DNA of 41,552 nucleotides, from the NCBI GenBank assembly GCA_017533005.1, contig JAFXIQ010000048.1:1-41552 (forward strand), written 5' to 3'. Source of the stretch: Clostridia bacterium. Lineage in GTDB: Bacteria; Bacillota; Clostridia; Christensenellales; DTU072. Under the pieces are notes generated by a model that was given only the letters and a program-made list of their open reading frames with translations, had not been told where the DNA came from and did no database searches. A program made the position numbers and the translations under genes. Below are positions 8,937-17,927 of the stretch, one piece after another; the stretch's first letter is position 1; every line of letters begins with the position of its first letter.

Positions 8937-10172
8937 ATGACAAAAAACGTTATGGATACTCTTCGTGAGAGAGGATTTATTAAACAAACCGTTTATGAAG
9001 ATGATTTGTATGAGCTATTAGGTAAAGAATCCGTTTCTTTCTACGTCGGTTTCGACCCCACTGCTGATAGCTTGCACGTCGGTCACTTCCTAGTACTTAT
9101 GGCTATGAGCCATATGCAAAAAGCAGGTCATAAACCCGTCGTGCTTCTCGGCGGTGGTACCGGTATGGTAGGTGACCCTTCCGGTAGAACGGATATGCGC
9201 TCAATGATGACAAAAGAAACCATTGAACACAACGTTAACTGCTTCAAAAAACAAATGTCTAGATTCTTCTCGTTCGAAGGCGAAAACGCTGCCATTATGG
9301 TTAATAACGCAGATTGGCTACTTAAACTTAACTACGTCGACTTCTTGCGCGAAGTAGGCTCTAACTTCTCGGTTAACAAAATGTTAACCGCTGAATGCTA
9401 TAAGTCAAGAATGGAAAAAGGTTTGACATTCCTAGAATTTAACTATATGCTTATGCAAGCTTACGACTTCTACGTCCTATTCAAAGACTACGGCTGTAAG
9501 CTAGAATGCGGTGGCGACGACCAATGGTCTAATATCCTAGCAGGCGCTGACCTTATCAGACGTAAAGAAGGTAAAGACGCTTTCGCTATGACGTTCTCAC
9601 TTCTTCTCACTTCTGAAGGTAAGAAGATGGGCAAAACTATGAAAGGCGCACTTTGGCTAGATAAAGAAAAAACTTCCCCATACGATTTCTTCCAATATTT
9701 CCGTAACGTTGACGATAACGACGTGGAAAATTGTATGAAATTCCTAACTTTCCTACCACTAGACGAAATTAGCGAGCTTTGCACTTGCTACGAAGTAGTC
9801 GACGGTATTAAGAAGTTCGACGGAAGAATTAACAAGGCTAAAGAACGCCTAGCATTCGAAGTTACCAAAATCGTTCACGGCGAAGAAGACGCACGTCTTG
9901 CTATGGAACAAGCTCGTGGCGCTTTCGGCGGTGGCGGAACTATGCCAGAAGCTACAATCCCCGCAGGTGTCGACAAGGTTATTGACGTTCTAGTAACCTT
10001 GAAACTCGCACCCAGCAAGGGCGAAGCAAAACGCTTAATCGATGGTGGCGGTATCCGCGTTGACGACGATAAAATTACCGATATTAACGCTGTAATCCCC
10101 AGCGAAAAACTCGCTAGCGGTTTCGTTATTCACAAAGGTAAAAAGGCACACATTAAAGTAAGCGTAAAGTAA
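8937..10172 (+). CDS. tyrS: Tyrosyl-tRNA synthetase
   Basis: Attaches tyrosine to tRNA-Tyr in the cytoplasm. The 411-residue protein has the class I signature as HVGH (47-50), the second signature as KMGKT (230-234, the usual TyrRS variant of KMSKS), and a C-terminal S4 RNA-binding domain (about 345-411) that grips the long variable arm of the tRNA. A GAGG-type site precedes the ATG. The next gene begins one base after the stop, so the two are probably cotranscribed. There is no T-box in the short upstream region. Confidence 0.97.
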   Translation: MTKNVMDTLRERGFIKQTVYEDDLYELLGKESVSFYVGFDPTADSLHVGHFLVLMAMSHMQKAGHKPVVLLGGGTGMVGDPSGRTDMRSMMTKETIEHNVNCFKKQMSRFFSFEGENAAIMVNNADWLLKLNYVDFLREVGSNFSVNKMLTAECYKSRMEKGLTFLEFNYMLMQAYDFYVLFKDYGCKLECGGDDQWSNILAGADLIRRKEGKDAFAMTFSLLLTSEGKKMGKTMKGALWLDKEKTSPYDFFQYFRNVDDNDVENCMKFLTFLPLDEISELCTCYEVVDGIKKFDGRINKAKERLAFEVTKIVHGEEDARLAMEQARGAFGGGGTMPEATIPAGVDKVIDVLVTLKLAPSKGEAKRLIDGGGIRVDDDKITDINAVIPSEKLASGFVIHKGKKAHIKVSVK

Positions 10173-10173
10173 A

Positions 10174-10803
10174 GTGCAAGAATATTTGACGATAGAAAGC
10201 GAATACGAGAGCGCCTTTGAGATAAACCGTAGCAAGTTTATTTGTTACCTTGCGCCGTCGGAAAGCATTGAAGAAGGACTCGCGTTCGTCGCCAAAATTC
10301 GTAAAAAGCACGCTGACGCGACGCATAATTGTTACGCTATAATCGGGGCTCCTTATACCAATGAACAGAAGTTCTCCGACGACGGAGAGCCCGGTGGAAC
10401 TGCAGGTCAACCAATGTATAACGTATTGAATAAGCAAGGTTTGTACGGGCTAACTGCAGTCGTTACTAGGTATTTCGGTGGTATTAAACTCGGCGCCGGT
10501 GGACTCGTGAGCGCATACTCAAAGGCGGTAGCTGATGCAGTAAAAATCGCCGAAGTAGTTACGAAAATACGTTCGCTAGTTACGGAGTTTACGCTAACGT
10601 ATAACGAGTATAAATACTTCAATCAACGAGTTGAGGCTCTCGAAAGTAAGATTATGGATATCCAATACGGCGAAAACGTAACGATAACGCTCGCTTGTCC
10701 CGAAGATTACGAGAGTAGGCTCGAAACGCTTATTAGAGAAATTACGAGTGGACGTAGTTCGCTCGAGAATAAAGAATATAAATATATTACGTATAAGAGG
10801 TAG
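10174..10803 (+). CDS. YigZ/IMPACT family protein (UPF0029)
   Basis: A 209-residue protein of the YigZ family, which is linked to translation stress through its eukaryotic relative IMPACT but has no settled biochemical role. The family motifs are clear: HADATHNCYA (46-55), DDGEPGGTAGQPM (69-81) and RYFGGIKLGAGGL (99-111). The start is GTG at 10174, one base after the tyrS stop, with no strong Shine-Dalgarno of its own, implying translational coupling. The stop codon TAG overlaps the region just behind the ribosome binding site of ilvE (AGAGG), 4 bases upstream of that gene. Confidence 0.9.
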   Translation: MQEYLTIESEYESAFEINRSKFICYLAPSESIEEGLAFVAKIRKKHADATHNCYAIIGAPYTNEQKFSDDGEPGGTAGQPMYNVLNKQGLYGLTAVVTRYFGGIKLGAGGLVSAYSKAVADAVKIAEVVTKIRSLVTEFTLTYNEYKYFNQRVEALESKIMDIQYGENVTITLACPEDYESRLETLIREITSGRSSLENKEYKYITYKR

Positions 10804-10807
10804 TAGT

Positions 10808-11863
10808 ATGAAAATTACATTGACAGCAAACAAAAAGGTTAAACCCGATTTTTCTAAACTCGGTTTCGGAAAGTACTTTACCGACCATATGCTAGTAATG
10901 GACTACAAAGATGGCGCTTGGCAAGAGCCCGAAATTATCCCTTATGGACCTTTCCAAATGGACCCTTCAACTTGTGTTCTTCACTATGGTCAAGGTATCT
11001 TCGAAGGTCTAAAGGCTTATAAAGATGCTAACGGCAAAATCACTATGTTCCGTCCTTATGATAACTTCAAGAGAATGAACAGAAGTGCTACAAGACTTTG
11101 TATGCCTGAACTAGACGTTGACAAGGTTGTAGAAGCTCTTAAAGAACTAGTTCTTGTCGACCAAGATTGGATTCCAACAGAACCCGGTACGGCTCTTTAT
11201 ATCCGTCCTACAATGATAGCTTACGACGCTATGCTAGGCGTTCACCCAGCACACAACTACAAATTCTTCATCATCTTGAGCCCTGTAGGAAGCTACTACG
11301 CATCAGGTATGAAACCCACGAAAATTATGGTTGAAGATAAATACGTTCGCGCACCTCTAGGTGGTACCGGCGAAGCAAAATGTATGGGTAACTATGCAAC
11401 TTCACTTCTTGCCGGCGATATCGCAAACAAGAAAGGTTACGAACAAGTTCTTTGGCTAGATGCTCAAGAAAAGAAATATATCGAAGAAGTTGGCGCAATG
11501 AATATGTTCTTCGTATTCGACGGCGTTGTAAAGACTCCCGAACTAGTCGGCTCAATTCTTCCCGGTATCACTCGCGACAGCGTTATCAAGCTCTTAAAAT
11601 ACTACGGAAAGCCCGTTGAAGAAACTCGCGTATCTCTAGATGAAATTCAAGAAAACATCGAAAAGGGTACCTTTAATGAAGCTTTTGGTTCCGGAACGGC
11701 TGCAGTTATAAGCCCTGTTGGAACTCTTAACATTCACGGTGAAGACGTTATCATCAACGGTGGCGAAATGGGCGAAATCACTTCTTTCCTATACGACCGT
11801 CTAACCGGTATTCAATACGGAAGATACGAAGACCCATTCGGATGGATTGTTAGAGTTAACTAA
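10808..11863 (+). CDS. ilvE: Branched-chain amino acid aminotransferase
   Basis: PLP enzyme that interconverts leucine, isoleucine and valine with their 2-oxo acids, using 2-oxoglutarate and glutamate. The 351-residue fold-type IV protein is of the longer (group II) type. The PLP-binding lysine is Lys191 in GGTGEAKCMGNY, and the conserved EEVGAMNMFFV segment follows. An in-frame upstream extension exists, but the ATG at 10808 has AGAGG nearby, lies just after the yigZ stop, and gives the normal family N-terminus. It is the last gene of the tyrS-yigZ-ilvE unit. Confidence 0.95.
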   Translation: MKITLTANKKVKPDFSKLGFGKYFTDHMLVMDYKDGAWQEPEIIPYGPFQMDPSTCVLHYGQGIFEGLKAYKDANGKITMFRPYDNFKRMNRSATRLCMPELDVDKVVEALKELVLVDQDWIPTEPGTALYIRPTMIAYDAMLGVHPAHNYKFFIILSPVGSYYASGMKPTKIMVEDKYVRAPLGGTGEAKCMGNYATSLLAGDIANKKGYEQVLWLDAQEKKYIEEVGAMNMFFVFDGVVKTPELVGSILPGITRDSVIKLLKYYGKPVEETRVSLDEIQENIEKGTFNEAFGSGTAAVISPVGTLNIHGEDVIINGGEMGEITSFLYDRLTGIQYGRYEDPFGWIVRVN

Positions 11864-11892
11864 TTGACATTCGAAACAACAAAAAAGACAAT

Positions 11893-11919
11893 AAAAAACA
11901 GCCCATCGGGCTGTTTTTT
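11893..11919. terminator. Bidirectional terminator between ilvE and the lipoprotein gene
   Basis: A 12-bp stem AAAAAACAGCCC / GGGCTGTTTTTT around a 3-base loop. T-runs flank the stem on both strands and the adjoining genes converge, so it serves both. Confidence 0.9.
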
Positions 11920-11936
11920 AATTGTTAAGTAATTAA

Positions 11937-12359
11937 TTATTTAGCTGCTTTGATTGCGTCTTCTGTGCCAGCGTAAACAACTTTACCGGATTTACCGACT
12001 TTCATACCTTCTTTTTCTTCGTCGCTGAGTTCGTCGTATTCAGCTTTTTGTTTTTCGTAGAAAGCTTTTGCTTTTGCGCTGTCGTTGAAATAGTAAATAA
12101 CTACGCCGTCGAAATCAGCATCACTGTTTGAGATTGTTGCTTTCATAGCTGTTACCATTGTAACGCATCCGTCTGCTACTGCGTTAAGACCTAGTTGAGC
12201 GCCAGTACCGTCAGAAGCTTTAGTTACCATAACTTCGTAACCAGCATCTTTTAGGTTAGCTTCTGCTTTAGCGGGGTCTGAAGGAACACAACCAACGAGT
12301 GCCATTGCTAGTACGCTAATAAGTGCGAGAACTGCTACTATTGATAGAACTTTTTTCAT
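11937..12359 (-). CDS. Small predicted lipoprotein
   Basis: A 140-residue secreted lipoprotein of unknown function. The N-terminus MKK is followed by a hydrophobic core and the lipobox LVGC, so cleavage should leave acylated Cys24. The mature ~116 residues are charged, with an alternating pattern suggestive of a small alpha/beta domain; the sequence includes GYEVMV and a YYF-containing strand. I see no enzymatic motif. It has a strong AAAGGAGA site and its own promoter, and is transcribed as a single gene towards ilvE. Confidence 0.88.
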   Translation of the reverse strand: MKKVLSIVAVLALISVLAMALVGCVPSDPAKAEANLKDAGYEVMVTKASDGTGAQLGLNAVADGCVTMVTAMKATISNSDADFDGVVIYYFNDSAKAKAFYEKQKAEYDELSDEEKEGMKVGKSGKVVYAGTEDAIKAAK

Positions 12360-12407
12360 ATTTGTCTCCTTTTATTATATGGGGTTTACCCTTTTGATAT
12401 TATATTA

Positions 12408-12436
12408 ATATTATCATATTAAAGTTAAAATTGCAA
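12408..12436 (-). promoter_or_regulatory. Promoter of the small lipoprotein gene
   Basis: On the minus strand, TTGCAA (12431-12436) and TAATAT (12408-12413) are separated by 17 bases. The -35 matches that of gap and of the Crp-like gene. Confidence 0.65.
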
Positions 12437-12469
12437 CAGTGTTTTAGTTGCTAATTTATTTTAGACATA

Positions 12470-12498
12470 TTGAAATTTAAGCACCAAAGTGATATAAT
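12470..12498 (+). promoter_or_regulatory. recX promoter giving a leaderless start
   Basis: TTGAAA (12470-12475), a 17-base spacer and TATAAT (12493-12498). The recX ATG begins 6 bases after the -10, exactly where transcription should begin, and no Shine-Dalgarno sequence can fit between them. Confidence 0.75.
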
Positions 12499-12504
12499 CT
12501 TAAT

Positions 12505-13113
12505 ATGGTTATTATTGAAAAAATTAAGGTCAATAGAAATTCCGCGGATATCACGGTAAACGGCGAGATTTATAAAAAAGCAAATCTAGAAGCCGTGGCG
12601 AAATTTAAGCTAAAGGAAGGCGAGATATCGAGCGAAGAGTATATGGAATTTTATAAAGAAAGCGATAAACTTAACGCGAAGAAATACGTCTTCGACGTGC
12701 TTGCTCGTGCACCGAAAACCGAAAAACAATGTCGCGAGAAATTATATCAAAAGGGATATCTAAAAGAAAGTGTGGACTACGCGATAGACACGGCAAAAGC
12801 ATACGGATATATTTCCGATGAAAATTTCGCTAAATACTACGTTGATACTCGCGCGAGCGCTACCGGCAACTATAGGCTAAAAAACGAACTTAAAATGAAG
12901 GGTGTGAGCGAAGATATTATCGGTGAAACACTCGCTGAAAGAGAAGACGAAACCGAGTGTGCTATAAGCGTTGCAAGAAAATTTATTAAAGGGAAAGACC
13001 TGTCTGACGAGAAAACTTATGAGCGACTTATGCGTAGGCTCGTAATGAGAGGATTTAATTACGACGACATAAAAACAGCGATTTCAAAAATAAAAGAAGA
13101 AAGCGATAATTAG
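12505..13113 (+). CDS. recX: RecX family regulatory protein
   Basis: A small helical protein that binds RecA filaments and tunes recombination and SOS activity. The 202-residue sequence has the tandem three-helix RecX repeats, with the first marked by RAPKTEKQCREKLYQKGY (about 68-87) and the second by GYISDENFAKYYVDTR (about 104-119). The ATG sits at the predicted transcription start, so translation is probably leaderless; the next in-frame ATG (residue 47) would remove the N-terminal part. recA is not in the window. The gene ends just before a terminator shared with the convergent ndoA. Confidence 0.88.
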   Translation: MVIIEKIKVNRNSADITVNGEIYKKANLEAVAKFKLKEGEISSEEYMEFYKESDKLNAKKYVFDVLARAPKTEKQCREKLYQKGYLKESVDYAIDTAKAYGYISDENFAKYYVDTRASATGNYRLKNELKMKGVSEDIIGETLAEREDETECAISVARKFIKGKDLSDEKTYERLMRRLVMRGFNYDDIKTAISKIKEESDN

Positions 13114-13156
13114 TATATTTCTGTAGCAGTAGCTACCAAAATAATGTAAAATAAAT

Positions 13157-13185
13157 AAAAAGCACGCTAACATAGCGTGCTTTTT
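13157..13185. terminator. Bidirectional terminator between recX and ndoA
   Basis: A 13-bp stem AAAAAGCACGCTA / TAGCGTGCTTTTT around loop ACA. The ndoA stop codon (13184-13186) overlaps the end of the stem, so the 3' end of that coding region is also terminator. Confidence 0.9.
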
Positions 13186-13528
13186 ATGCGAAGAATCCTA
13201 GTGAAATTAGTAGGGCGTTATTGACGCGCTTCATGGTGTCGTCGTTGATTTCGCCAATTTTACCTTTGAGCCTAGTTTTGTCTATGGTGCGTATTTGCTC
13301 AAGGAGTACGACGGAGTTTTTTGTGAGTCCTGTGCTTGCGCTTAACTCTATGTGTGTAGGGAGTCGGGCTTTGTTCATCTGTGAGGTTACTGCGGACACG
13401 ATTATGGTGGGAGAATATCGATTCCCAATATCGTTTTGCACCACTAATACCGGACGCAGTCCGCCTTGTTCGCTTCCTATTACCGGTGATAAATCTGCGT
13501 AATATAACTCGCCCCTTTTTACGTTCAC
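13184..13528 (-). CDS. ndoA: EndoA/MazF-type mRNA interferase (type II toxin)
   Basis: A ribosome-independent endoribonuclease that cleaves mRNA at short sequence sites. With the GTG start at 13528 the protein is 114 residues, and the known catalytic residues of the Bacillus EndoA family fall at the same numbers: Arg25 in GGLRPVL and Thr48 in AVTSQ. The [19 protein letters not shown] opening and the [10 protein letters not shown] stretch are also conserved. An upstream in-frame ATG (13558) gives 10 extra residues, but the GTG has GGAG five bases before it and yields the family-standard N-terminus. The usual antitoxin gene (ndoAI/mazE) is not visible: upstream is the divergent metG after about 130 bases, downstream is recX on the other strand. 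Confidence 0.93.
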   Translation of the reverse strand: MNVKRGELYYADLSPVIGSEQGGLRPVLVVQNDIGNRYSPTIIVSAVTSQMNKARLPTHIELSASTGLTKNSVVLLEQIRTIDKTRLKGKIGEINDDTMKRVNNALLISLGFFA

Positions 13529-13662
13529 TTGCTCTCCATTCATTATTATTCCGTTCATTATGATATTGTTGCCAAAATTTAATGGCTTAAACCATTCAAA
13601 CGGTGGACTTTTTACATTATTAAGTGTTATTATTACTCTATAAATTATTTAGGAGTAATAAC

Positions 13663-15618
13663 ATGGCTACTAAACCCAAATATTATATAACCACTGCAAT
13701 AGCTTACACTTCGGCTAAACCACACATCGGTAACACCTACGAAATCGTGCTATCCGATTTTTTGGTAAGATTCAAAAGAAAACAAGGCTATGACGTTTAT
13801 TTTCAAACCGGCACCGACGAACACGGCGAAAAAATTGAGCTAAAAGCACAAGACGCCGGAATTTCACCTAAAGCTTACGTCGACCAAGTCGCCGGTGAAA
13901 TTAAAAGAATTTGGGACTTAATGGGTACGACTTATGATAACTTCATAAGAACAACCGACCCTTATCACGAAAAACAAGTTCAAAAGATTTTTAAGAAACT
14001 CTACGAACAAGGAGATATTTACAAGGGCTCTTACAAGGGTTGGTACTGCACCCCTTGCGAATCTTTCTGGACGGAAAGTCAGCTGGTTGACGGCAAGTGC
14101 CCCGATTGCGGTAGAGAAGTTAAACTCGCTGAAGAAGAAGCCTATTTCTTCAAAATGAGCAAGTATGCAGATAAGCTTCTCGCTTACTACGAAGAACACC
14201 CCAAATTTATCGCGCCCGTTTCTCGTAAAAATGAAATGGTTAACAACTTCTTGAAACCCGGTCTTCAAGATTTGTGCGTTTCTCGTTCGACTTTCAAATG
14301 GGGTATCCCCGTGGACTTTGATAATAAACACGTCGTTTACGTTTGGCTAGATGCGCTAACTAACTACATCACTGGTATCGGTTACGATGCTGACGGTAAT
14401 AACAGTGAACTTTATAACAAGATTTGGCCCGCAGACGTACACATCATCGGTAAGGACATCGTTAGATTCCACACCATCTACTGGCCGATTTTCTTGATGG
14501 CACTAGGGCTTCCTTTACCTAAAAAAGTATTTGGTCATCCTTGGCTACTTCAAGACGGCGGTAAAATGAGCAAGTCGAAAGGTAACGTTATCTATGCTGA
14601 CGACCTCGCTTCTTTCTACGGAGTTGACGCTGTTAGATACTTCTTGCTAACACAAATGCCCTATGACAACGACGGACTAATTAGCTGGGATATGGTTACT
14701 GAAACCATAAACGGCGAACTCGCTAACGTTTACGGCAACCTCGTAAGTAGAACTATTGCTATGCTTAACAAGTATTTCGACGGCGTTATCGAGAATAAAG
14801 GCGTTAGTGAAGAAATTGATAGCGACTTGATTGAAACTGCTACGAGTGCTTTCGCAAAGGTAGAAAAGAAAGTAGAAGAATTCCGAGTTGCAGACGCTAT
14901 TGACGAATTGTTCCACGTATTCCGTAGAGCAAATAAATATATAGACGAGACGATGCCTTGGGCTCTAGCAAAGGACGAATCAAAGAAAGATAGACTAGCT
15001 ACAGTTCTTTACAACCTAGCTGAAACCATTATCATAGGTACGACTATCATTGAGAGTTTGATGCCCGAAACGGCACAAAAAGTTTATGCTCAATTCGGCG
15101 TTCAAGGAAGAGAATTTGCTGACCTAGACAAGTTCGGTTTAATTCAAAACGGCACCAAAGTTATGAACAATCCCGACAAGCTTTTTGCTCGTCTTGACGC
15201 TAAAGAAATCGCTGAAAAAGTAGAAGCTATGTACGAAGCTCGCAAGCCTAAAGTAGCTCCCGTTAAAGAAGAAGCTCCAGAAGAAAAGAAACCTGAAATA
15301 ACCATAGGCGACTTCGCAAAAGTGGAACTCAAAGTCGGTAAAATTCTAGCCTGTGAAAAACTACCAAAGAGCAATAAGCTACTAAAATCAACCGTAGAAA
15401 TCGGTAGTGAGACTCGCACCATTTTGTCCGGTATTGCTAAATACTATACCCCCGAAGAAATGGTTGGTAAGAACGTTGTAGTAGTAACGAACCTCGCTCC
15501 CGCTAAACTATGCGGAACTATTAGCGAAGGTATGCTACTATGCGCAGAAGATAATGACGGCAACGTCGTGCTTCTTACCCCCGAAAAAGTTATGCCGTCA
15601 GGTAGCAAGATTTCGTAA
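13663..15618 (+). CDS. metG: Methionyl-tRNA synthetase with C-terminal tRNA-binding domain
   Basis: Charges tRNA-Met and the initiator tRNA. From ATG 13663 the protein is 651 residues. The HIGH motif is HIGN (21-24), KMSKS is at 301-305, and the zinc-type knuckle has CTPC and CPDC. A hinge rich in Lys, Pro and Glu (about 520-540) leads to an EMAP/Arc1p-like tRNA-binding OB domain (about 545-651). An in-frame upstream extension of 13 residues lacks a ribosome site, whereas ATG 13663 has TTAGGAG at good spacing. No T-box or SAM riboswitch is visible in the 104 bases upstream. The stop overlaps the tatD start by one base. Confidence 0.97.
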   Translation: MATKPKYYITTAIAYTSAKPHIGNTYEIVLSDFLVRFKRKQGYDVYFQTGTDEHGEKIELKAQDAGISPKAYVDQVAGEIKRIWDLMGTTYDNFIRTTDPYHEKQVQKIFKKLYEQGDIYKGSYKGWYCTPCESFWTESQLVDGKCPDCGREVKLAEEEAYFFKMSKYADKLLAYYEEHPKFIAPVSRKNEMVNNFLKPGLQDLCVSRSTFKWGIPVDFDNKHVVYVWLDALTNYITGIGYDADGNNSELYNKIWPADVHIIGKDIVRFHTIYWPIFLMALGLPLPKKVFGHPWLLQDGGKMSKSKGNVIYADDLASFYGVDAVRYFLLTQMPYDNDGLISWDMVTETINGELANVYGNLVSRTIAMLNKYFDGVIENKGVSEEIDSDLIETATSAFAKVEKKVEEFRVADAIDELFHVFRRANKYIDETMPWALAKDESKKDRLATVLYNLAETIIIGTTIIESLMPETAQKVYAQFGVQGREFADLDKFGLIQNGTKVMNNPDKLFARLDAKEIAEKVEAMYEARKPKVAPVKEEAPEEKKPEITIGDFAKVELKVGKILACEKLPKSNKLLKSTVEIGSETRTILSGIAKYYTPEEMVGKNVVVVTNLAPAKLCGTISEGMLLCAEDNDGNVVLLTPEKVMPSGSKIS

Positions 15619-16376
15619 TGTTGTTCGATACGCACGCGCACTTAAATGATAATAGACTGGCTCCCGAAATCGAGAGTATAGTTTCCCAAATGAGCGATAA
15701 AGGTTTGTCGCACATTATGAACGTGGGCTACGATACGCCGTCTTCTATCATAGCAGTAGAGCAAAGCACGCTCTACGATAACGTGTATGCTAGTATAGGT
15801 ATACACCCACACGACAGCAAGAGCGCGACAAAAAAAGACTACGATTTATTCGTTAAGCTTGCTGAAAATAAGAAGGTAAAAGCTTATGGCGAGATAGGAC
15901 TTGATTTCTATTACGACCTATCTGAAAGAGATATTCAAGAGCGAGTTTTTATCGAACAATTAGAGCTTGCAGACACCTTGAAACTTCCTGTCATTTTCCA
16001 CGTGAGAGATGCTTATGGGCTAGCTTATGAAATTCTTAAATCTCATAAAAACCTACTAAAAAACGGTGGCGTTATGCACTGCTATCAGAGTAGCAAAGAG
16101 ATGTTAGGGGGATTTCTCGACTTGGGATTGCATATAGCTTTCGGTGGGGCGATTACCTTCAAAAACGCGAAAAAAGATGATATCGTCAAGGCTGTGCCGA
16201 TTGATAGGTTGCTTCTTGAAACCGACTGCCCGTATATGACTCCGGTGCCTTTCCGTGGAAAGACCAATTACCCTGAATACGTTGCGCTCGTTAGGGATAA
16301 AATATGCGAGTGGCGTAACGAAGATATAGAAACAATTACAACACAAAACGCGAAACGCGTTTTTAGGATAGAATAA
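15618..16376 (+). CDS. tatD: TatD family metal-dependent DNase
   Basis: A metal-dependent hydrolase of the TatD/YcfH family, a 3'-5' exonuclease active on DNA and linked to repair or turnover. The 252-residue TIM-barrel protein keeps the metal ligands: His6 and His8 in THAHL, Glu92 in GEIGLDF, His128 in FHVRD, His154 in MHCYQ, and Asp203 in ETDCPY. metG-tatD adjacency is widespread in Firmicutes. Start and stop both overlap neighbours by one base (TAATG), so metG, tatD and the radical SAM gene form a coupled operon. Confidence 0.95.
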   Translation: MLFDTHAHLNDNRLAPEIESIVSQMSDKGLSHIMNVGYDTPSSIIAVEQSTLYDNVYASIGIHPHDSKSATKKDYDLFVKLAENKKVKAYGEIGLDFYYDLSERDIQERVFIEQLELADTLKLPVIFHVRDAYGLAYEILKSHKNLLKNGGVMHCYQSSKEMLGGFLDLGLHIAFGGAITFKNAKKDDIVKAVPIDRLLLETDCPYMTPVPFRGKTNYPEYVALVRDKICEWRNEDIETITTQNAKRVFRIE

Positions 16377-16969
16377 TGAACACTTACTCTTATAGAATAG
16401 ACGACATCGTATATATTAACCTAACTAACAAGTGCAGTAATGCTTGTGAATTTTGCGTGCGCGTAACCGATAGCTATAAAGAATACAGCTTGTGGCTAGA
16501 CAACGAACCTAACGTTCAAGAAGTTATAAATTCTCTCGATAAGGTGGACGTAGACAGCGCAAAAGAAATCGTTTTCTGTGGCTACGGCGAGCCCACTTAC
16601 AAGCTAGACGTTATGCTCGAGTTGTGCGACTATTTCCACTCCATTGGTAAAAAAACAAGACTAAATACCAACGGTCAAGGTTCGCTAATTATGGGCTATA
16701 ACATCGCTGAAAAGTTCAAGGGAAAACTAGACACCGTTAGCATTTCTCTCAATGCAACCGATGCTAAAAAATATCAAGCACTTTGCCATAGCGAATTCGG
16801 CGAAAAGGCGTTTTATGCGCTCATTGATTTCGCGAAGGAATGTAAAAAATACGTAGAAAACGTTAAGTTCTCAATCGTAGACGTAATAGGCGAAGAGGAA
16901 ATCGCAAAAGCTAAAGAAATTGCCGATGCAGTTGGCGTTGAGCTTCGCGTAAGAGCGTTCATAGAATAA
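16376..16969 (+). CDS. Radical SAM protein, TatD-associated type
   Basis: A 197-residue radical SAM enzyme with the iron-sulfur motif CSNACEFC (Cys20, Cys24, Cys27). The next family element, FCGYGEPTY (about 68-76), is the glycine-rich SAM-binding strand, and an LNTNGQG segment follows. It is shorter than most radical SAM enzymes and has no extra cysteine-rich domain, matching the small family found next to tatD in anaerobic Firmicutes. The reaction is unknown. It is coupled to tatD by a one-base overlap and ends before a good terminator. Confidence 0.88.
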   Translation: MNTYSYRIDDIVYINLTNKCSNACEFCVRVTDSYKEYSLWLDNEPNVQEVINSLDKVDVDSAKEIVFCGYGEPTYKLDVMLELCDYFHSIGKKTRLNTNGQGSLIMGYNIAEKFKGKLDTVSISLNATDAKKYQALCHSEFGEKAFYALIDFAKECKKYVENVKFSIVDVIGEEEIAKAKEIADAVGVELRVRAFIE

Positions 16970-16975
16970 GAAAAT

Positions 16976-17005
16976 GCCACCTTGTTAAGGTGGCTATCTT
17001 CTTTT
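16976..17005 (+). terminator. Terminator of the metG-tatD-radical SAM operon
   Basis: An 8-bp stem GCCACCTT / AAGGTGGC with loop GTT, followed by the T-rich tail TATCTTCTTTT. Confidence 0.8.
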
Positions 17006-17077
17006 GTGCCTCAAAGAAATTTATCTTTTGTATATTGTTATTATAAATCGCATTCGGCGTCAAATTCAAGGTAAATT

Positions 17078-17917
17078 ATGGAAATTAAAGATATACTTCT
17101 TAAAAATGAATTCCACTTCAAAAAACAATTAGGACAAAACTTCATTACCGAAGTTTCGTTGCTTCGTGCCGTGGTTAGAGATTCCGAAGTCACAAGCGAT
17201 GACGTCGTTGTCGAAATCGGTACGGGAGCAGGGACTTTAACGGCGGCGATTTCTGATAGCGCAAAAGAAGTTTTTACCTTCGACGTCGATACCACACTTA
17301 AGCCAATTCTTGAAGAAACCCTCGCGGGACGTGAAAATATCACTTGTATTTTTAAAGATATCCTTAAAATGAGCGATGCTGAATTCGTTGAAATAGTAGG
17401 GGATAGAGAATTTAAAGTCGTTGCCAATATCCCTTATTATATAACAACTCCACTCATTATGCGATTCATAGAGAGTGACTTGAAAGTAAAGTCGATTACC
17501 GTTATGGTACAAGAAGAAGTCGCCGATAGGTTAGTTGCGCGTCCGAATACCGAAGACTATGGCGCAATTACTCTTGCAGTCGCGCTTCGTGGCGTAGCAA
17601 AGAAAACGCGTACTGTTGATAAAAGAATGTTCCACCCCATTCCTAAAGTCGATAGCGCAGTTGTGCATATCGCCATAGATGATTCACGTTACACTTATAA
17701 AGATAAAAAAACGCTAGTCAACCTTATGCACGCAGGATTTAGAATGAGAAGAAAGACTCTCGTTAATAATATTCAAGCGAGTTTTCCTGCAATTTCAAAA
17801 GAAGTTGCAAAAAGCATTCTGACAGACTGTGGATTCTCCGAAACGATTAGGGGAGAAGTGCTTGGCGTTAGTGAATATATCCTAATAGCAGATAAGATTT
17901 ACGATTTACTTTCATAA
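17078..17917 (+). CDS. ksgA: 16S rRNA dimethyladenosine transferase
   Basis: Dimethylates two adjacent adenines near the 3' end of 16S rRNA during small-subunit assembly, using S-adenosylmethionine. The 279-residue protein has the family opening KKQLGQNF (15-22), the SAM-binding motif VEIGTGAGTLT (45-55), and the catalytic NIPYY (117-121). A short helical C-terminal domain follows. An AAGG site precedes the ATG. In many Firmicutes the preceding gene is the RNase M5 gene rnmV, but here ksgA follows the radical SAM terminator directly. Confidence 0.96.
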   Translation: MEIKDILLKNEFHFKKQLGQNFITEVSLLRAVVRDSEVTSDDVVVEIGTGAGTLTAAISDSAKEVFTFDVDTTLKPILEETLAGRENITCIFKDILKMSDAEFVEIVGDREFKVVANIPYYITTPLIMRFIESDLKVKSITVMVQEEVADRLVARPNTEDYGAITLAVALRGVAKKTRTVDKRMFHPIPKVDSAVVHIAIDDSRYTYKDKKTLVNLMHAGFRMRRKTLVNNIQASFPAISKEVAKSILTDCGFSETIRGEVLGVSEYILIADKIYDLLS

Positions 17918-17927
17918 TATTTTTTTA

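Noticed and set aside
13590..13610. Shared 12-mer CAAACGGTGGAC in the metG upstream region and the gap leader
   Set aside because: A 12-base match on either strand is expected by chance in a window of this size, and no flanking similarity supports it.
13559..13662. Antitoxin gene upstream of ndoA
   Set aside because: I looked for a short frame with a ribosome site; none of useful length exists in this 104-base interval.
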